Counted from the first letter of the stretch, positions 1-8,332 are shown. The stretch: DNA of 64,000 nt from Leisingera sp. S132 (GCF_025144465.1 NZ_CP083553.1:702501-766500), one strand, 5' to 3'. The notes: generated by a model from the sequence alone, not told the origin. Translations and numbers: made by a program.

Positions 1-1219
1 TCAGGCCATGTTTTCGGATCGCATCTTCAATGACCGCGCGCCGATCATGCAGTACCTTGGCGATGCGGCGGATCTGAGCGTCGTAGTGGCCAAGGGAGAG
101 GAAGTAGGCCACGGTGCGTTGCACGTGGCCGGGCGGGTGCCGCAGCACGCTGGCGCGCAATGCACGGGCTTGGCGGATGAAAGGTTCTGACCCAACCAGG
201 TAACCAAGCCTGAGGCCCGGGAAAAGCGACTTGGAGAAACTGCCCGCGTAAATGACCCGGCCTTCGGTGTCGAGAGACTTGAGCGACGGTGAAGGTGCGC
301 CAAGGAAGGACATCTCGAACTCGTAGTCGTCTTCGACAATCACTGCATCGATTTCGCTGGCGCGCCGGAGCAGCTCCTTGCGGCGTTCCATTGGCATGGT
401 GAACGTGGTGGGACTCTGGTGGCTGGGAGTGCAGAAGATAACATTGGTGTCGTCGGGAATGGTGTCAGGCGGCAGACCGCGCTCGTCCACCGGAATGCAG
501 TCCACTTGGCACCGGGTCTGAACCACCTGGTCGCGCAATGTATAGTAAGCTGGATCCTCCACAGCTGCGCGGCGTCCGCGGTTCAGCAGTAACTGGCAAG
601 TGATCCACAGCGCGTTCTGGGCGCCCAGGGTAATCAGGATTTCCTCCGGCCGTGCGGTGATCCCGCGCCGCGGCAGCGTATGGCGGGCGATATACTCGAT
701 CAGCAGCGGATCGTCCTGGTCGAAGTAATCATTGGCCAGTGCGGAGAAGTCCTTTTGCCCCAGAGCGCGCAGCGCGCAAAGCCGCCAGTTAGCGTGATCG
801 AACAGCGAAGCATCGGCCTGACCGTATATGAACGGATACCGGTAGTCGCGCCAATCCTGCGGTTTGCGGGGGGTGTCGCCGCCAGTGAAGCTGCGCGCCA
901 TCACCTTGCCCCAGTCAACAGTGTCGCCGGATTTCTGTTGTGGAGTGTAGGAGGGAGGCACCGGCGCGTTGTCGGAGACAAAATACCCCGAACGTCCACG
1001 CGAGGTGAGATAGTCATTCGCCAGAAGTTCGGTGTAGGCCAGAGTTACGGTGATCCGGCTGATGCCAAGATGCGCGGCCAGCTTGCGCGAGGACGGCAGT
1101 TTCTCACCTACCCGGAAGCGGCCGGACAAGATGCCCTCGGCAATCATTTCCTGGATCTGCGCCTGCAGTGTGCCCTGAGCATCCGGATTCAGGAAGAAGG
1201 TGTCAACGGAGATGGCCAT
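1..1219 (-). CDS. tauR: MocR/GntR-family regulator, probable TauR (3' end cut by window edge)
   Basis: Probable transcriptional regulator of taurine use. The visible 406 residues show a GntR-type winged helix (about residues 15-80, with KLPSSRKLAAHLGISR) followed by a type I aminotransferase-like domain with the PLP-lysine segment SFSKSLFPGLRLGY, which is the MocR architecture. The frame starts at ATG (complement 1217-1219) and is still open at base 1, so the last several dozen residues are missing. MocR proteins usually sense an amino compound through PLP. The name TauR is inferred from the overall look of the protein, from a taurine-pyruvate aminotransferase gene 2.5 kb away, and from direct repeats close to the TauR box I remember from Rhodobacter capsulatus just upstream of this gene and of tpa. 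Another MocR specificity remains possible. Confidence 0.8.
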   Translation of the reverse strand, partial: MAISVDTFFLNPDAQGTLQAQIQEMIAEGILSGRFRVGEKLPSSRKLAAHLGISRITVTLAYTELLANDYLTSRGRSGYFVSDNAPVPPSYTPQQKSGDTVDWGKVMARSFTGGDTPRKPQDWRDYRYPFIYGQADASLFDHANWRLCALRALGQKDFSALANDYFDQDDPLLIEYIARHTLPRRGITARPEEILITLGAQNALWITCQLLLNRGRRAAVEDPAYYTLRDQVVQTRCQVDCIPVDERGLPPDTIPDDTNVIFCTPSHQSPTTFTMPMERRKELLRRASEIDAVIVEDDYEFEMSFLGAPSPSLKSLDTEGRVIYAGSFSKSLFPGLRLGYLVGSEPFIRQARALRASVLRHPPGHVQRTVAYFLSLGHYDAQIRRIAKVLHDRRAVIEDAIRKHGL

Positions 1220-1233
1220 ATGGGCACCTTAGG

Positions 1234-1265
1234 GTGGACTTAAGTGGGGTGCAATCTGGACTTAG
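1234..1265 (+). promoter_or_regulatory. Direct repeats resembling a TauR box pair, upstream of tauR
   Basis: Two direct repeats, GTGGACTTAA (1234-1243) and CTGGACTTAG (1256-1265), share the 8-mer TGGACTTA and start 22 bp apart, about two helical turns. This fits how MocR regulators bind, and it matches the CTGGACTTAA box I recall for TauR of R. capsulatus. They sit 15-46 bp upstream of the tauR start codon, so autoregulation is likely. They read in the direction of the plus-strand gene starting at 1325. Confidence 0.6.
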
Positions 1266-1324
1266 GGCCAGTTTGGGGAAAACTGCGCCTTGAATTGGCT
1301 GGGTTGGCAGTGCCAGATCACTTC

Positions 1325-2068
1325 ATGCCGAAACCCATCGTTCACATCGCTTTTGCAGTCTTTTTGACTCTTCTTACACAACTCGGCGGCATCGCCTGGT
1401 TGGTTGCGCTCCTGTTCCGGCGCAGGCTTGCGGCGTTCTTAATTCTATACTCAGGTCTCAGCTTGTCGGCCATCTGGGCCGCCCCGCACTTCGGGCGGGT
1501 TGCTCTCGGCTGCTGGCAGGAGGGCCCTTTGCAAATGCAATCCTGGCTATACTGTGCGTCGAATCGGAATTTCGTGACACCGGAGCTGGCCAAGGCGCTG
1601 CAGGAAACAGCGGCGTCGGTTGCTACAGCCTATCCCGGTACTGTCACGCAGGTTCTTGATGCCAATTTTCCGTTCCTTGATGGTTTTCCGCTGCTTCCGC
1701 ACCTGTCTCACCGCGACGGGCGCAAGGCAGATCTCGCATTCTACTATTCGGGCGCATCGGGTTACGTTCCCACGGCGACCCGGTCTCCGATCGGCTACTT
1801 TGCCTTTGAACACGGGGTGTCGGATTGCCCGGCCGCTTGGTTATCGCTGCGCTGGGACCTTCAGGCGCTACAGCCATTGTGGCAGGATTTGAGGGTAGAT
1901 GCTGACCGAACCCGCCATCTGCTGCGGGCCCTGGCGGCGGATGGCAGGATCGGGAAGGTATTTCTTGAGCCACACTTGCAAGAACGGTTTGCGGTGAGTT
2001 CCGGCAAGCTGCGCTTCCAGGGGTGCCGTGCTGCGCGGCACGATGATCATATTCATGTGCAACTCTAA
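1325..2068 (+). CDS. Membrane-anchored LAS-type (MepA-like) metallopeptidase, putative
   Basis: A 247-residue protein of unassigned name. Residues 5-55 form two hydrophobic segments separated by a basic FRRR turn, so the rest is probably held at the membrane. The C-terminal part has the zinc signature of the LAS peptidases (MepA, D-Ala-D-Ala peptidases): SHRDGRKAD (His129 and Asp136, H-x6-D) and a terminal HDDHIHV (His239 to His244). The stretch before it, GKVFLEPHLQ, also resembles MepA. MepA itself cuts peptidoglycan cross-links; this one has an N-terminal membrane region instead of a signal peptide. The ATG at 1325 was preferred over the in-frame ATG at 1244, which lies inside the repeat region upstream and would add an unlikely leader. 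Substrate is not known. Confidence 0.65.
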   Translation: MPKPIVHIAFAVFLTLLTQLGGIAWLVALLFRRRLAAFLILYSGLSLSAIWAAPHFGRVALGCWQEGPLQMQSWLYCASNRNFVTPELAKALQETAASVATAYPGTVTQVLDANFPFLDGFPLLPHLSHRDGRKADLAFYYSGASGYVPTATRSPIGYFAFEHGVSDCPAAWLSLRWDLQALQPLWQDLRVDADRTRHLLRALAADGRIGKVFLEPHLQERFAVSSGKLRFQGCRAARHDDHIHVQL

Positions 2069-2117
2069 TGATGCGGGACCCTCTTACATCTTGAAACTCT
2101 AAAAATAACCATATAAC

Positions 2118-2133
2118 TAGTTTCATCGAACTA
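2118..2133. promoter_or_regulatory. Candidate ArsR operator (inverted repeat)
   Basis: TAGTT-TCATCG-AACTA is an inverted repeat with perfect 5-bp arms in an AT-rich stretch, ending 15 bp before the likely ArsR start codon. ArsR-family proteins usually bind such dyads over their own promoter and block the operon. This is inferred from position and symmetry only. Confidence 0.45.
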
Positions 2134-2148
2134 ATGAGGGCTGAAGTC

Positions 2149-2460
2149 ATGGAATGGGAAGAAGCAGCACAGGGATTTGCAGCTATGGGATCCGAAGCAA
2201 GGCTGCAGGTTTTGCGTTGCCTGATCCGGGCCGGAGAAAACGGGTTGACTGTCGGAGAAGTTCAGAATCGCACGGGTATTGCGCCCTCAACACTGGCTCA
2301 TCACCTCAAATTCCTGGCAGCGGCAGGCGTGGTGAAGCAGGCGCGCGAAGGGCGCAGCACCATCTGCCGGGCCGACTACGGGCGACTGGAGGCGCTGGCC
2401 GGCTTCATCCTGCAGGAGTGTTGCGCGGATGCAGGTTTGAGGGCTGCAAACGATGGCTGA
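2149..2460 (+). CDS. ArsR-family helix-turn-helix repressor
   Basis: A 103-residue winged-helix protein. The recognition region is TGIAPSTLAHHLKFLAAAG, followed by a beta-wing, as in ArsR/SmtB repressors. There is no ELCVCDL-type cysteine pair; the only cysteines are one in LRCLIRAG, one in TICRADYG, and a CC pair (QECCADAG) near the C-terminus that could bind metal or metalloid. The ATG at 2149 is chosen because GAGGG (2136-2140) lies 8 nt before it; the ATG at 2134 has no ribosome site. It overlaps the permease gene by 8 bp, so the two form an operon in which this protein likely represses expression until an inducer appears. Confidence 0.85.
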   Translation: MEWEEAAQGFAAMGSEARLQVLRCLIRAGENGLTVGEVQNRTGIAPSTLAHHLKFLAAAGVVKQAREGRSTICRADYGRLEALAGFILQECCADAGLRAANDG

Positions 2461-3484
2461 ACTGACACAGAACCCCCGCCCTATGAAGGCGCTGGGCAAC
2501 TGGCTGAATACGCCCTGGACGCTCAGCGTCGCAATGCTGGCTGCCGCCGCAATCCTTGATCCAGGAAACTTCCGATCAGTTCTGGAATTCACACTTGCCG
2601 CACTGGGCAGCACTGCGCGTTACATTCTGTTTGCAGTGCTGCTGCTGGCCTATCTCAAAGCAACGGGGGCCGAGGCTATGGTCGCTCGCGCATTTGAAGG
2701 CCGTGAAACCCGGATGATCTTTCTGGCCGCACTGTTTGGCGGCTTGGCCCCATTCTGCTCTTGTGAGGTGATCCCGTTCATAGCAGGGCTTCTGGCGCTT
2801 GGCGCGCCGTTGTCGGCAGTGATGGCGTTCTGGCTGTCCTCACCGCTGATCGATCCGCCGACGTTGTTAATCACTGCCGGCGCTTTGGGCTGGCCTTTTG
2901 CCATCGGCAAGGCAGTTGCTGCAGTGGCGTTGGGGTTGTTCGGCGGTTTTGCCATCAAGTTGTTGCATGGGCAGGGTGTATTTGCCAATCCACTACGCCA
3001 GCAGAAGGCCAGGAACTGCTGCGGTTGTAGCGCGCCGAAGCCTGACGCCGAGCCGAACTGGAGCTTCTGGACCGAGGCAGAGCGCCGGGCGAGGTTCCGC
3101 GGGGAGTTCATCTCAAACGGCGTGTTTTTGCTGAAATGGCTGGCGTTGGCTTATGTGCTGGAATCTCTTTTAGTCCACTACGTGCCAGCCGCTGTGATTG
3201 CCGGTCTGGTCGGCGGAGATGGTGTGCTGCCGATTGCTGTTGCAGCGCTGGTTGGGATGCCTGCCTATCTAAATTCCTATGTTGCGCCGCCGCTACTGGC
3301 TGGGCTGATGGAGCAAGGTATGAGCGCAGGCGCCGCTATGGCCTTTTTGGTTGCGGGCGCGGTCAGCTCTGTTCCCGCCATGGCAGCGGTCTGGTCGCTG
3401 GTAAAGCCAAAGGTATTTGCAGCCTATCTGGGGCTGGGAGTCAGTGGCGCGATTCTAGCGGGGATGCTTTTCCAGCTAATCTGA
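2453..3484 (+). CDS. DUF318 / ArsP-type permease
   Basis: A 343-residue inner-membrane permease with about eight hydrophobic helices. It has the family signature APFCSCEVIPF followed by GAPLSAVMAFWLSSPLIDPP, and a central cytoplasmic segment with a Cys cluster (NCCGCSAP, near residue 188). Members of this family export trivalent organoarsenicals (ArsP) or are linked to copper or zinc tolerance (the SO_0444 group). The CC-x-C motif in the loop is the sort of feature seen in thiol or metal-handling members. The overlapping ArsR gene supports a metal or metalloid efflux role; which ion cannot be decided from sequence. Confidence 0.8.
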   Translation: MAELTQNPRPMKALGNWLNTPWTLSVAMLAAAAILDPGNFRSVLEFTLAALGSTARYILFAVLLLAYLKATGAEAMVARAFEGRETRMIFLAALFGGLAPFCSCEVIPFIAGLLALGAPLSAVMAFWLSSPLIDPPTLLITAGALGWPFAIGKAVAAVALGLFGGFAIKLLHGQGVFANPLRQQKARNCCGCSAPKPDAEPNWSFWTEAERRARFRGEFISNGVFLLKWLALAYVLESLLVHYVPAAVIAGLVGGDGVLPIAVAALVGMPAYLNSYVAPPLLAGLMEQGMSAGAAMAFLVAGAVSSVPAMAAVWSLVKPKVFAAYLGLGVSGAILAGMLFQLI

Positions 3485-3657
3485 AACACCCTAGACCGGT
3501 GCTGCTCTGACACTCCGCGCAGTTTCCTGTCCCAAAGAAGTCTTGGATTTTGAGCTTCTCTTTGGACCGGCTCCGGTATTGATTGAGCAGGATTTACACG
3601 GTCCAGCTGCCAGCGGCGAGCCATTGGCAGCATTGCCTCGCTTTTTGTAAAAGAAAA

Positions 3658-3677
3658 CGCCCCGGATTTCCGGGGCG
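3658..3677. terminator. Bidirectional rho-independent terminator
   Basis: CGCCCCGG-ATTT-CCGGGGCG is a perfect 8-bp stem with a 4-nt loop. It is followed by a T-run on the plus strand (from 3681) and by a U-rich tract on the minus strand (AAAAGAAAA at 3649-3657). It can end both the permease operon and the tpa transcript, which converge here. Confidence 0.85.
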
Positions 3678-3705
3678 CAGTTTTTCGTCCAACAGGGAGA
3701 GGTTG

Positions 3706-5103
3706 TCAGCCGAATACTTTGGTCAGCGCTTTGTCGACCGCATCGCAGATTGCGTCGATGTCATCTGCTGTGGCAATCAGGGCCGGGCTGAAACACAGGG
3801 TGTTGTTGCGGCCCGGCAGCGAGCGGTTGGTGACACCAATAATCACGCCCTGCGCACCGCATTCTGCGACAACTTGCTGGGCCAGTTTCTCGTCCACTGG
3901 TTCCTTGGATTCGCGATCCTGAACCAGTTCGGCACCCAGGAAGAGGCCCTTGCCGCGCACGTCACCGATCACGGCGTGCTTTTCCTGCAGAGCGCGCAGG
4001 TTGTTCAGCATCCGTTCGCCCATAGCTGCACAGTTGTCCAGCAGGTTCTCGTCCTCGATAATCTGCATGTTGACAAGCGCCGCCGCCGGGCCTGCGGTGC
4101 AGCCGCCGAAGGTCGAGATGTCGCGGAAGTAGCCCATCGGATCCGATGCGTCTTCCTTGAACATCTCAAAGACTTCCTCGGTGGTGACCATGCAGGCAAT
4201 CGCTGCATAGCCGGAGGCGACGCCTTTGGCCATGGTGACGAAATCGGGTTTGATACCGTACTGCTGGTAGCCGAACCATTTACCGGTACGGCCGACGCCG
4301 CAGACAACTTCGTCGATGTGAAGCAGCACGTCGTACTTCTTGCAGATCTCCTGCACACGCTCCCAGTAGCCTTCCGGCGCCTCGATCACGCCGCCGCCTG
4401 CGGTCACCGGCTCCAGGCACAGGGCGCCAACGGTTTCCGGCCCTTCGCGCAGGATGACTTCTTCGATGGCGTCAGCTGCTGCAATGCCGAACTCGCGGCC
4501 CGAGAGATGCTCGAGGCCCAGTTCATGCTTGCGGTATTCCATGCAGTGAGGCACGCGAACAAAGTCAGGTGCGAACGGTCCGTATTGCGCATTGCGCTCG
4601 TCCTGACCGCCTGCCGACATGGTCGCCAAGGTGGAGCCGTGGTAGTCGCGGTCGCGGTACAGGATTTTGGTTTTCTTGCCGCCATATTTCTTGTGGGCAA
4701 TCTGGCGGACCATCTTGAAGGCCTTCTCGTTGGCCTCAGATCCGGAGTTGGTGTAGTACACGCGGGTCATGCCCGGCATCTTGGAGATCAGTTTCTCTGC
4801 AAACAGCGCGCCGGGGATGGAGCCTGCGGAGTTTGCGAAATAGCAGACCTTCATCAACTGGTCATACACCGCCTTGCAGATGTTTTCGCGGCCGTAGCCG
4901 ACGTTGACGGTCCAGACCCCGCCGGACACAGCATCCAGGAACTCCTTGCCGTTCTGATCCCAGACGCGCATGCCCTTGCCCTCGACAATGATGCGCGGGT
5001 CGGAGCTTTCCAGCGCCTTGTGCTGGAACAGGTGGTGCCACATATGGGCCTTGTCGGCCTCGACCACACGGGAGAGATCGTTTTCGTTGAACGTGCCGTC
5101 CAT
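3706..5103 (-). CDS. tpa: Taurine-pyruvate aminotransferase
   Basis: A 465-residue class III PLP aminotransferase. It moves the amino group of taurine to pyruvate, giving sulfoacetaldehyde and alanine, the first step of taurine breakdown in many roseobacters. The sequence shows the PLP cofactor region GSEANEKAFKMVR, the Asp of IDEVVCGVGRTG and the Schiff-base lysine in TMAKGVASGY. The N-terminus (MDGTFNENDLSRVVEAD) is one I associate with Tpa. AAAGGA lies 6 nt before the ATG. The genes usually found with it (tauABC, xsc, pta) are not in the window. A pair of TauR-like boxes lies about 100-130 bp upstream. A related omega-amino-acid transaminase activity cannot be excluded. Confidence 0.85.
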   Translation of the reverse strand: MDGTFNENDLSRVVEADKAHMWHHLFQHKALESSDPRIIVEGKGMRVWDQNGKEFLDAVSGGVWTVNVGYGRENICKAVYDQLMKVCYFANSAGSIPGALFAEKLISKMPGMTRVYYTNSGSEANEKAFKMVRQIAHKKYGGKKTKILYRDRDYHGSTLATMSAGGQDERNAQYGPFAPDFVRVPHCMEYRKHELGLEHLSGREFGIAAADAIEEVILREGPETVGALCLEPVTAGGGVIEAPEGYWERVQEICKKYDVLLHIDEVVCGVGRTGKWFGYQQYGIKPDFVTMAKGVASGYAAIACMVTTEEVFEMFKEDASDPMGYFRDISTFGGCTAGPAAALVNMQIIEDENLLDNCAAMGERMLNNLRALQEKHAVIGDVRGKGLFLGAELVQDRESKEPVDEKLAQQVVAECGAQGVIIGVTNRSLPGRNNTLCFSPALIATADDIDAICDAVDKALTKVFG

Positions 5104-5203
5104 GACATGTCCTTTCGGCGTTAGAAGTGAATCAGGCTGCCAGGAACCCTACAGGGCTTCCGAGGCGTATTATGTACCAGAAACGTCAGTTTCGGGGAAT
5201 TCG

Positions 5204-5236
5204 TTAGGGCCAGAGCATATGCTTGCTTAGGTCCAG
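5204..5236 (-). promoter_or_regulatory. Direct repeats resembling a TauR box pair, upstream of tpa
   Basis: Read on the minus strand there are two direct repeats, CTGGACCTAA (5236-5227) and CTGGCCCTAA (5213-5204), 23 bp apart. On the plus strand the repeat is 12 bp long with one mismatch (TTAGG[G/T]CCAGAG). Orientation toward tpa and spacing are close to the pair beside tauR. They lie in the region shared with the divergent BKACE gene, so TauR could affect both. Confidence 0.55.
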
Positions 5237-5394
5237 AGGCGAGCCCCGGCTTCTTTGGCAGAGCACCGCTGAGCTGCCTTGAAGGAACAGGTGTTCTGAA
5301 GTTGCAGGCTTGAGAGCGCATGTCCCGTGCGGGCAAGCTGCCCAAATGCTCCGGCCATAAGTCGTGGCTGTGCAAACCGCGCAGGAGGTAAGAG

Positions 5395-6171
5395 GTGACA
5401 AATTACAGTTTGATGGTGGCACCCAACGGGGCCCGGCGGGATCGCCGGGTTCACCCGCAGTTGCCGGTGACGCCGCAGCAAACGGCGGAAACTGCGGCTG
5501 CCTGCTTTGCTGCGGGCGCCCAGGCTTTGCACCTTCATGTGCGCGACCGCGAAGGGCTGCATTCGCTGGATCCGGGCCGCTACCGTGAAGCCCTTGATGC
5601 GGTGCAGGAAAGCGCACCGGCGATGGCGGTGCAAATCACCACGGAAAGCGCAGGCCTTTACGATGTGGCCGCCCAGACTGCCTGTCTGGAGGCGTTGCGT
5701 CCGGCGGCAGCCTCTGTCTCGGTGCGGGAAATGGCGCGGGACACGGCGCTGGCCGCGCGTGCTTATGCTATGTGTGCGGAAGCAGGCACGCAGGTGCAGC
5801 ATATTCTGTACGGTTCAGACTGCATCGCCCAGCTCCGTGCCTGGTATCAGGATGGAACAGTGCCAGGTGGCATGCGGGGTGCGATCTTTGTCCTCGGCAA
5901 ATACAGCCCGCCGGTTTTGGGGCAGCCTGGGCAGCTCACTGCCTTCCGTGACGTAACGGCAGATTTACGCCTTAGCTGGACTGTCTGTGCCTTCGGCCGC
6001 CATGAGCAGGCCTGTCTGCTGGCGGCGGTTGCTGCCGGTGGGGATGCGCGAATCGGATTTGAGAATAACATCGAAACATCAGAGGGCGGGCTTCTGGCAG
6101 ATAATGCAGCTTCGGTTGCCGCTTTCGTTCAGGCCGCAAAGGCCCAGGGCCATACACTCAAGGAGCGCTGA
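5395..6171 (+). CDS. BKACE-family (DUF849) beta-keto acid cleavage enzyme
   Basis: A 258-residue TIM-barrel enzyme of the family first known from Kce, which cleaves 3-keto-5-aminohexanoate with acetyl-CoA. Family reactions split a beta-keto acid using an acyl-CoA. The zinc-binding pair His46/His48 (LHLHVRD) is present, as is RIGFENN near residue 219-225, where the Asp often following the Glu is Asn. It is somewhat short for the family. The start is a GTG at 5395, supported by AGGAGG at 5383-5388. It sits 2 bp upstream of an aminotransferase gene, so the two probably act on one amino or keto acid. The substrate is not predictable from the sequence. Confidence 0.8.
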   Translation: MTNYSLMVAPNGARRDRRVHPQLPVTPQQTAETAAACFAAGAQALHLHVRDREGLHSLDPGRYREALDAVQESAPAMAVQITTESAGLYDVAAQTACLEALRPAAASVSVREMARDTALAARAYAMCAEAGTQVQHILYGSDCIAQLRAWYQDGTVPGGMRGAIFVLGKYSPPVLGQPGQLTAFRDVTADLRLSWTVCAFGRHEQACLLAAVAAGGDARIGFENNIETSEGGLLADNAASVAAFVQAAKAQGHTLKER

Positions 6172-6173
6172 TC

Positions 6174-7502
6174 ATGAGTCATGTTTTTCCTCGTCACACC
6201 AAGGCCAGCCTGCCTACTGCAGTTGCAGGCGACGGTTGTTATCTGATTGATGCGGATGGCAAGCGATATTTCGATGGCTCTGGCGGCGCTGCAGTCTCTT
6301 GCCTGGGTCATTCCGACGCTGGTGTAATCAGGGCGGTGCAGGACCAGGTGGCCAAGCTGGCCTTTGCGCATACCGGTTTCATGACTTCCGATCCCGCAGA
6401 AGAACTGGCAGATCTCCTGGTGGCCAACGCGCCGGGCGACATCGACCGGGTCTATTTCGTGTCTGGCGGGTCTGAGGCCACCGAAGCAGCGATCAAACTC
6501 GCCCGCCAGTACTATCTGGAGCGAGGGGAGCCACAGCGGCGGCGCATCATCGCCCGCAAACAGAGCTATCATGGCAACACCCTCGGTGCGCTGGCGGCGG
6601 GCGGCAATGAATGGCGACGGACCCAGTTTGCGCCGCTGCTGATCGACATTTCCCATATCTCGCCCTGCTATGAATATATAGGCCGGGCGGAGGGAGAGAG
6701 CAGCCATGACTATGGCCAGCGGGTGGCGAATGAGCTGGAGGAGGAAATCCTCCGCCTTGGCCCGGACACCGTGATGGCTTTCATGGCCGAACCGGTGGTC
6801 GGCGCGACTTCCGGTGCGGTGCCGGCGGTGGACGGGTATTTCAAACGCATCCGCGAGATCTGCGACAAGTACGGGGTACTTCTAATTCTGGATGAGGTGA
6901 TGTGCGGCATGGGCCGGACCGGGCATCTCTTTGCTTGCGAAGCTGACGGCGTAGCGCCGGACATTCTGTGCATAGCCAAGGGCCTTGGGGCTGGCTACCA
7001 GCCCATTGGGGCCATGCTCTGTACCAGGCAGATTTATGAAGCGATCGAGGGGGGGTCCGGCTTCTTTCAGCATGGCCACACTTATATCGGCCATCCGGTG
7101 GCAACTGCGGCAGGGCTGGCTGTGGTCAAGGCGATGCTGGAGCGCGGATTGGTGCAGCGTTGTGCCGAGATGGGAGATAAGCTGCAGGCCGCGTTGGAGG
7201 ACCGTTTCGGCCAGCACTCCAACATTGGCGACATCCGCGGCCGGGGCCTGTTTCGCGGGGTGGAACTGGTCGTTGACCGTGACACCAAAACTCCATTTGA
7301 TCCAGCGCTGGGCCTGGCGGGGAAAATCAAAAAGGCAGCATTTCAGGCCGGGCTGATCTGTTATCCGATGTCCGGCACTCGCGACGGCCGGAACGGTGAC
7401 CATATCCTGCTGGCGCCGCCGTTCATTATTTCTGAGGAGCAGATCATTGAAATGGTAGACAAGCTGGAAACAGCGATCACGCAGTGTTTGCCAGATGGAT
7501 GA
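6174..7502 (+). CDS. Class III (omega-amino acid type) PLP aminotransferase
   Basis: A 442-residue fold-type I aminotransferase. It shows GGSEATEAAIKLAR, LDEVMCGMGRTG and the PLP lysine in IAKGLGAGYQP, and ends in a region with HILLAPPFI that is usual for the family. AGGAG lies 8 nt before the ATG, inside the end of the BKACE gene. With its partner it likely turns an omega- or beta-amino acid into a keto acid that the BKACE enzyme then cleaves, or runs the reverse pair of steps. It is not a near-copy of Tpa, so it is a separate activity, not a duplicated gene. Confidence 0.8.
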   Translation: MSHVFPRHTKASLPTAVAGDGCYLIDADGKRYFDGSGGAAVSCLGHSDAGVIRAVQDQVAKLAFAHTGFMTSDPAEELADLLVANAPGDIDRVYFVSGGSEATEAAIKLARQYYLERGEPQRRRIIARKQSYHGNTLGALAAGGNEWRRTQFAPLLIDISHISPCYEYIGRAEGESSHDYGQRVANELEEEILRLGPDTVMAFMAEPVVGATSGAVPAVDGYFKRIREICDKYGVLLILDEVMCGMGRTGHLFACEADGVAPDILCIAKGLGAGYQPIGAMLCTRQIYEAIEGGSGFFQHGHTYIGHPVATAAGLAVVKAMLERGLVQRCAEMGDKLQAALEDRFGQHSNIGDIRGRGLFRGVELVVDRDTKTPFDPALGLAGKIKKAAFQAGLICYPMSGTRDGRNGDHILLAPPFIISEEQIIEMVDKLETAITQCLPDG

Positions 7503-7547
7503 ATTCCAGGCTTGCGGACCCGCCCGGACACTGGCCGCGCGCCGTTG

Positions 7548-8219
7548 TCAGTTGAGAGTGGTTCCGGCAAATCCCAGCTGCTCAAGGATGCTGGTATAGT
7601 TTTCGACGCCCTGCGCTCCGGTGACCAGATGGCGCCCGTCGAAAACCATCGCAGGAACTCCGCGAATACCTTGGCTTGTCCAAAACGTTTCGCGCTGACG
7701 AACGCTGTCAGCATGCAATCCGCTTTGGAGCGCGGTTCGGGCCTCAGAACCAGCCAGGCCGATACTTTCGGCGGCCTCTGCCAGAACATCCGGGTCCGAG
7801 ATATCCTTGCCATCTGTAAAGTAAGAGCGAAGCAGAGCTTGCTTCATCTCGTGTCCTTTGCCGTGCTCGTCTGCCCATGCGATTGCCTGGTGAGCCTGAA
7901 AGGTATTGTAGATCCGCATGCCGTCAAAAAAGCGGAAGGTGAAGCCCACGGCTGCGCCAAGGTCCGTCAGTTGAGCCCGCACCTGCGCCGATTGCTCGTC
8001 CGTGCTGCCGTATTTCGCTGCAAGGTGTTCCCTCAGGTTCTCTCCTTCGGGGGCTATGCCGGGGTTCAGCTCAAAAGGTTGCCAGTGGATGTCTAAGGTT
8101 ACTCCCGCGCGGCGGGCGGCAAAAGCAAGCTGGCTATAGCCTACGGCGCACCATGGGCAGACGACGTCTGAGATAATGTCTACCCGAAGCGCGGTACGGG
8201 GAGTCTGGACCTCTGCCAT
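7548..8219 (-). CDS. DsbA-family (FrnE-like) thiol oxidoreductase
   Basis: A 223-residue thioredoxin-fold protein with an active-site CPWC at residues 21-24 and a cis-proline segment GIRGVPAMVF near the C-terminus. The helical insertion between them is typical of the FrnE/HCCA-isomerase-like branch. There is no signal peptide, so it is cytosolic, unlike true DsbA. The ATG at 8219 was chosen because an AAAGGAA ribosome site precedes it; the longer open frame to 8306 adds a non-conserved leader. It follows eda on the same strand but is separated by 113 bp and a possible terminator. Role: probably disulfide exchange or glutathione-linked chemistry; no substrate is evident. Confidence 0.8.
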   Translation of the reverse strand: MAEVQTPRTALRVDIISDVVCPWCAVGYSQLAFAARRAGVTLDIHWQPFELNPGIAPEGENLREHLAAKYGSTDEQSAQVRAQLTDLGAAVGFTFRFFDGMRIYNTFQAHQAIAWADEHGKGHEMKQALLRSYFTDGKDISDPDVLAEAAESIGLAGSEARTALQSGLHADSVRQRETFWTSQGIRGVPAMVFDGRHLVTGAQGVENYTSILEQLGFAGTTLN

Positions 8220-8280
8220 GGGCGGTTCCTTTAGTTTCCGTTGGTTTCGGGAAACATGGGGGCAGCGGATCTGCAAAACA

Positions 8281-8294
8281 ACCGCAGGCGCGGT
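8281..8294 (-). terminator. Weak candidate terminator after eda
   Basis: Read on the minus strand, ACCGC-GCCT-GCGGT forms a 5-bp stem followed by TGTTTT. It would end the zwf-edd-eda transcript. The stem is short, so this is only a candidate. Confidence 0.35.
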
Positions 8295-8332
8295 GCTGCC
8301 CGGCATTCATCCTTGATGCTGGTGTTCTGCAA

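Noticed and set aside
3583..5124. Open frame (513 codons) antisense to tpa
   Set aside because: Shadow of tpa; it crosses the terminator and the tpa start and has no protein features.
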